Source: Tabrizicola aquatica
GTDB taxonomy: Bacteria; Pseudomonadota; Alphaproteobacteria; Rhodobacterales; Rhodobacteraceae
Reading direction: 5' to 3'
DNA: 64,000 bases
Assembly (NCBI RefSeq): GCF_002900975.1
Contig: NZ_PJON01000006.1
Span: forward strand, 62,001-126,000
Numbering within the stretch: position 1 is the stretch's first letter; the number at the start of each line of letters is the position of its first letter. The position numbers and the translations under genes were made by a program. A model generated the notes under the pieces. The model was not told where the DNA came from. It did no database searches and saw only the letters and a program-made list of their open reading frames with translations. This document shows, one piece after another, positions 63,032-64,000 of the stretch.

Positions 63032-63385
63032 ATGCTTGAGTTTCTGCCGACAGAGGTGCGTGAGGGGCTGGAGGCCGCGCGCAAGAAGGATCTGCGCCGG
63101 AAGTCGCGGTTGCGGGTGCAGGTGGGGGATGCGGTGTTTCCGGTCCTGCGCTTTTGGGACAACGGCTTTGCGCTGGATGCCGACCTTAGCCCGGGAAAGC
63201 TGCGCGGGCTGGTGGATGTCTATGACGGCTCGCGCCATGTGTTCCAATGTCTGATCGTCGCCTCGTCGATCGACGAGGGCGAGTTGGTCTGCGACTTCAA
63301 ACGGGCGACGGCGGTAGCGGATCGTGCGGCGCTGGACTTCTGGCGGGACGAAAACGCGCCGGTGGGGTATCTGCCGAAGGCTTAG
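63032..63385 (+). CDS. PilZ-like small protein
   Basis: The 117-residue product has LRRKSRLRV, which fits the RxxxR of c-di-GMP-binding PilZ domains, then a beta-rich body and DADLSPGKLRG, a shortened version of the (D/N)xSxxG motif. It could bind c-di-GMP weakly or have lost binding. A GAGGGCTGCC stretch precedes the ATG. The fold assignment is tentative. Confidence 0.6.
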   Translation: MLEFLPTEVREGLEAARKKDLRRKSRLRVQVGDAVFPVLRFWDNGFALDADLSPGKLRGLVDVYDGSRHVFQCLIVASSIDEGELVCDFKRATAVADRAALDFWRDENAPVGYLPKA

Positions 63386-63401
63386 GTCCTGCGCCCCTCC
63401 C

Positions 63402-63464
63402 CTCCTCGTGCGACTTCGTCTTCTCGTCGGATCGTGGGCGAGGAGTGACGAAGTCAGCGACGAG
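63402..63464. repeat. dispersed intergenic element, copy B (crossing complementary arms)
   Basis: Blocks in order: CTCCTCG, GACTTCGTC, CTCGTCG, then CGAGGAG (63439-63445), GACGAAGTC (63447-63455) and CGACGAG (63458-63464). Each of the last three is complementary to the block of the same rank, so the pairs cross rather than nest. The first 28 bases are identical to copy A. It lies between convergent genes. Confidence 0.82.
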
Positions 63465-63476
63465 CAGGGGTGCCGG

Positions 63477-64000
63477 TCAGGGCCGGATTTCCACCTTCGT
63501 CCCGATCGGCGTCACCGCCCAGATCTCGCGCATCTCGGTGTTGGTCACGGCGACGCAGCCGGCGGTCCAGTCGCCCTTCAGCTTGAACCCTTCGGGCAGG
63601 GCATTGGGCTGGCCGTGGATGAAGATGTCCCCGCCCGGATCATAGCCCCCGGCCGCGGCGCGCTGCACATCTTCCGGCCGGGGATAGTTCAGCCCGACCG
63701 ACAGGTGGAAGGCCGATTGCTGATTGCGCCGGTCGATCACGAACTCGCCCTCGGGCGTCTTGCCGTCGCCCTGGCGGTCCTTGTCGCCCTCGGGCGCGAA
63801 GCCGAGGGCGATCTGGTAGGTCCGCACCACCTGACCGTCCTGGTAAAGCTGCATCCGCCGCGCCGCCTTGTCGATCACGATCCGCTCCACCTCTCCGGTC
63901 AGGGGCGGCGGCGGCGGCAGGTCGACTCGTTCCGGCGGCATGAACAGCGAGGCCGTCAGCAGGCCCAGCGCGGCCACCAGCGTCAGCCAGGCCAGAAGGC
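63477..64000 (-). CDS. L,D-transpeptidase (YkuD) protein, 5'-truncated by window end
   Basis: The visible part has a proline spacer (PPPPPLTG), a YkuD domain (RIVIDKAARRMQLYQDGQVVRTYQIALG, PEGEFVIDRRN), and the catalytic motif HGQP...TAGCVAVTNTEM with the Cys nucleophile. The frame continues without a stop to the last base, coding a hydrophobic signal or anchor segment (LLAWLTLVAALGLL), so the start codon is beyond 64000. It cross-links peptidoglycan 3-3 or attaches proteins to it. Confidence 0.9.
   Translation of the reverse strand, partial: LLAWLTLVAALGLLTASLFMPPERVDLPPPPPLTGEVERIVIDKAARRMQLYQDGQVVRTYQIALGFAPEGDKDRQGDGKTPEGEFVIDRRNQQSAFHLSVGLNYPRPEDVQRAAAGGYDPGGDIFIHGQPNALPEGFKLKGDWTAGCVAVTNTEMREIWAVTPIGTKVEIRP

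Overview
The window is high-GC DNA with gene order and regulatory signals typical of the alphaproteobacterial order Rhodobacterales (Rhodobacter/Paracoccus relatives). The strongest evidence is the block hemN / fnrL / universal stress protein / ccoNOQP / ccoGHIS, which carries FNR-type half-sites TTGAY-N4-RTCAA in the expected places. Short coupled overlaps (ATGA, GTGA, TAATG) and GTG/TTG starts are common. I saw no rRNA, tRNA, CRISPR array, transposase or phage gene.

Layout. 35-2086 (minus): rbfA, a secreted phosphodiester-glycosidase-like protein, and truB. 2183-3412: dapB and a small secreted protein. 3542-10641: a YejABEF-type peptide importer translationally coupled to a GT4 glycosyltransferase. 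10713-23558: the micro-oxic respiration block: hemN, fnrL, a PhzF-family gene, a small membrane protein, a two-domain Usp, the cbb3 oxidase ccoNOQP and its assembly genes ccoGHIS. 23641-34727: mostly housekeeping and metabolic genes (FAH-family hydrolase, D-Ala-D-Ala carboxypeptidase with SPOR domain, HAD phosphatase, clpS, 16S-type methyltransferase, SDR, hemF, YceI, FAD-linked oxidase, MFS). 34932-47598: an unusual secreted-hydrolase island. 47714-64000: argE, a MerR regulator facing two hotdog thioesterases and a MATE exporter, a phosphoethanolamine transferase with dgkA, a DMT exporter, a DUF1989-GcvT fusion, a group II globin, two tandem glycosyltransferases, a MltB-type lytic transglycosylase, cbiB, a PilZ-like protein, and an L,D-transpeptidase that runs off the window end.

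The most interesting region is 34932-47598. It encodes two signal-peptide-bearing caspase-fold (C14) peptidases, an HtrA-like protease with two PDZ-like regions, an S1A trypsin-fold zymogen, a patatin-like lipoprotein, an OmpR/EnvZ-type two-component pair, and three paralogous small secreted proteins with a PPC-like C-terminal domain. All the hydrolases appear to be exported, and the two-component pair sits inside the protease/lipase operon. It looks like a regulated envelope or extracytoplasmic proteolysis-lipolysis module; its function is not established by the sequence.

Several non-coding repeats stand out. One near-palindrome occurs three times at gene 3' ends. An element with crossing complementary arms occurs twice between convergent genes. 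A nested palindrome of about 166 bp lies at 45711-45876. A 14-bp tandem repeat grows out of the usp stop codon.
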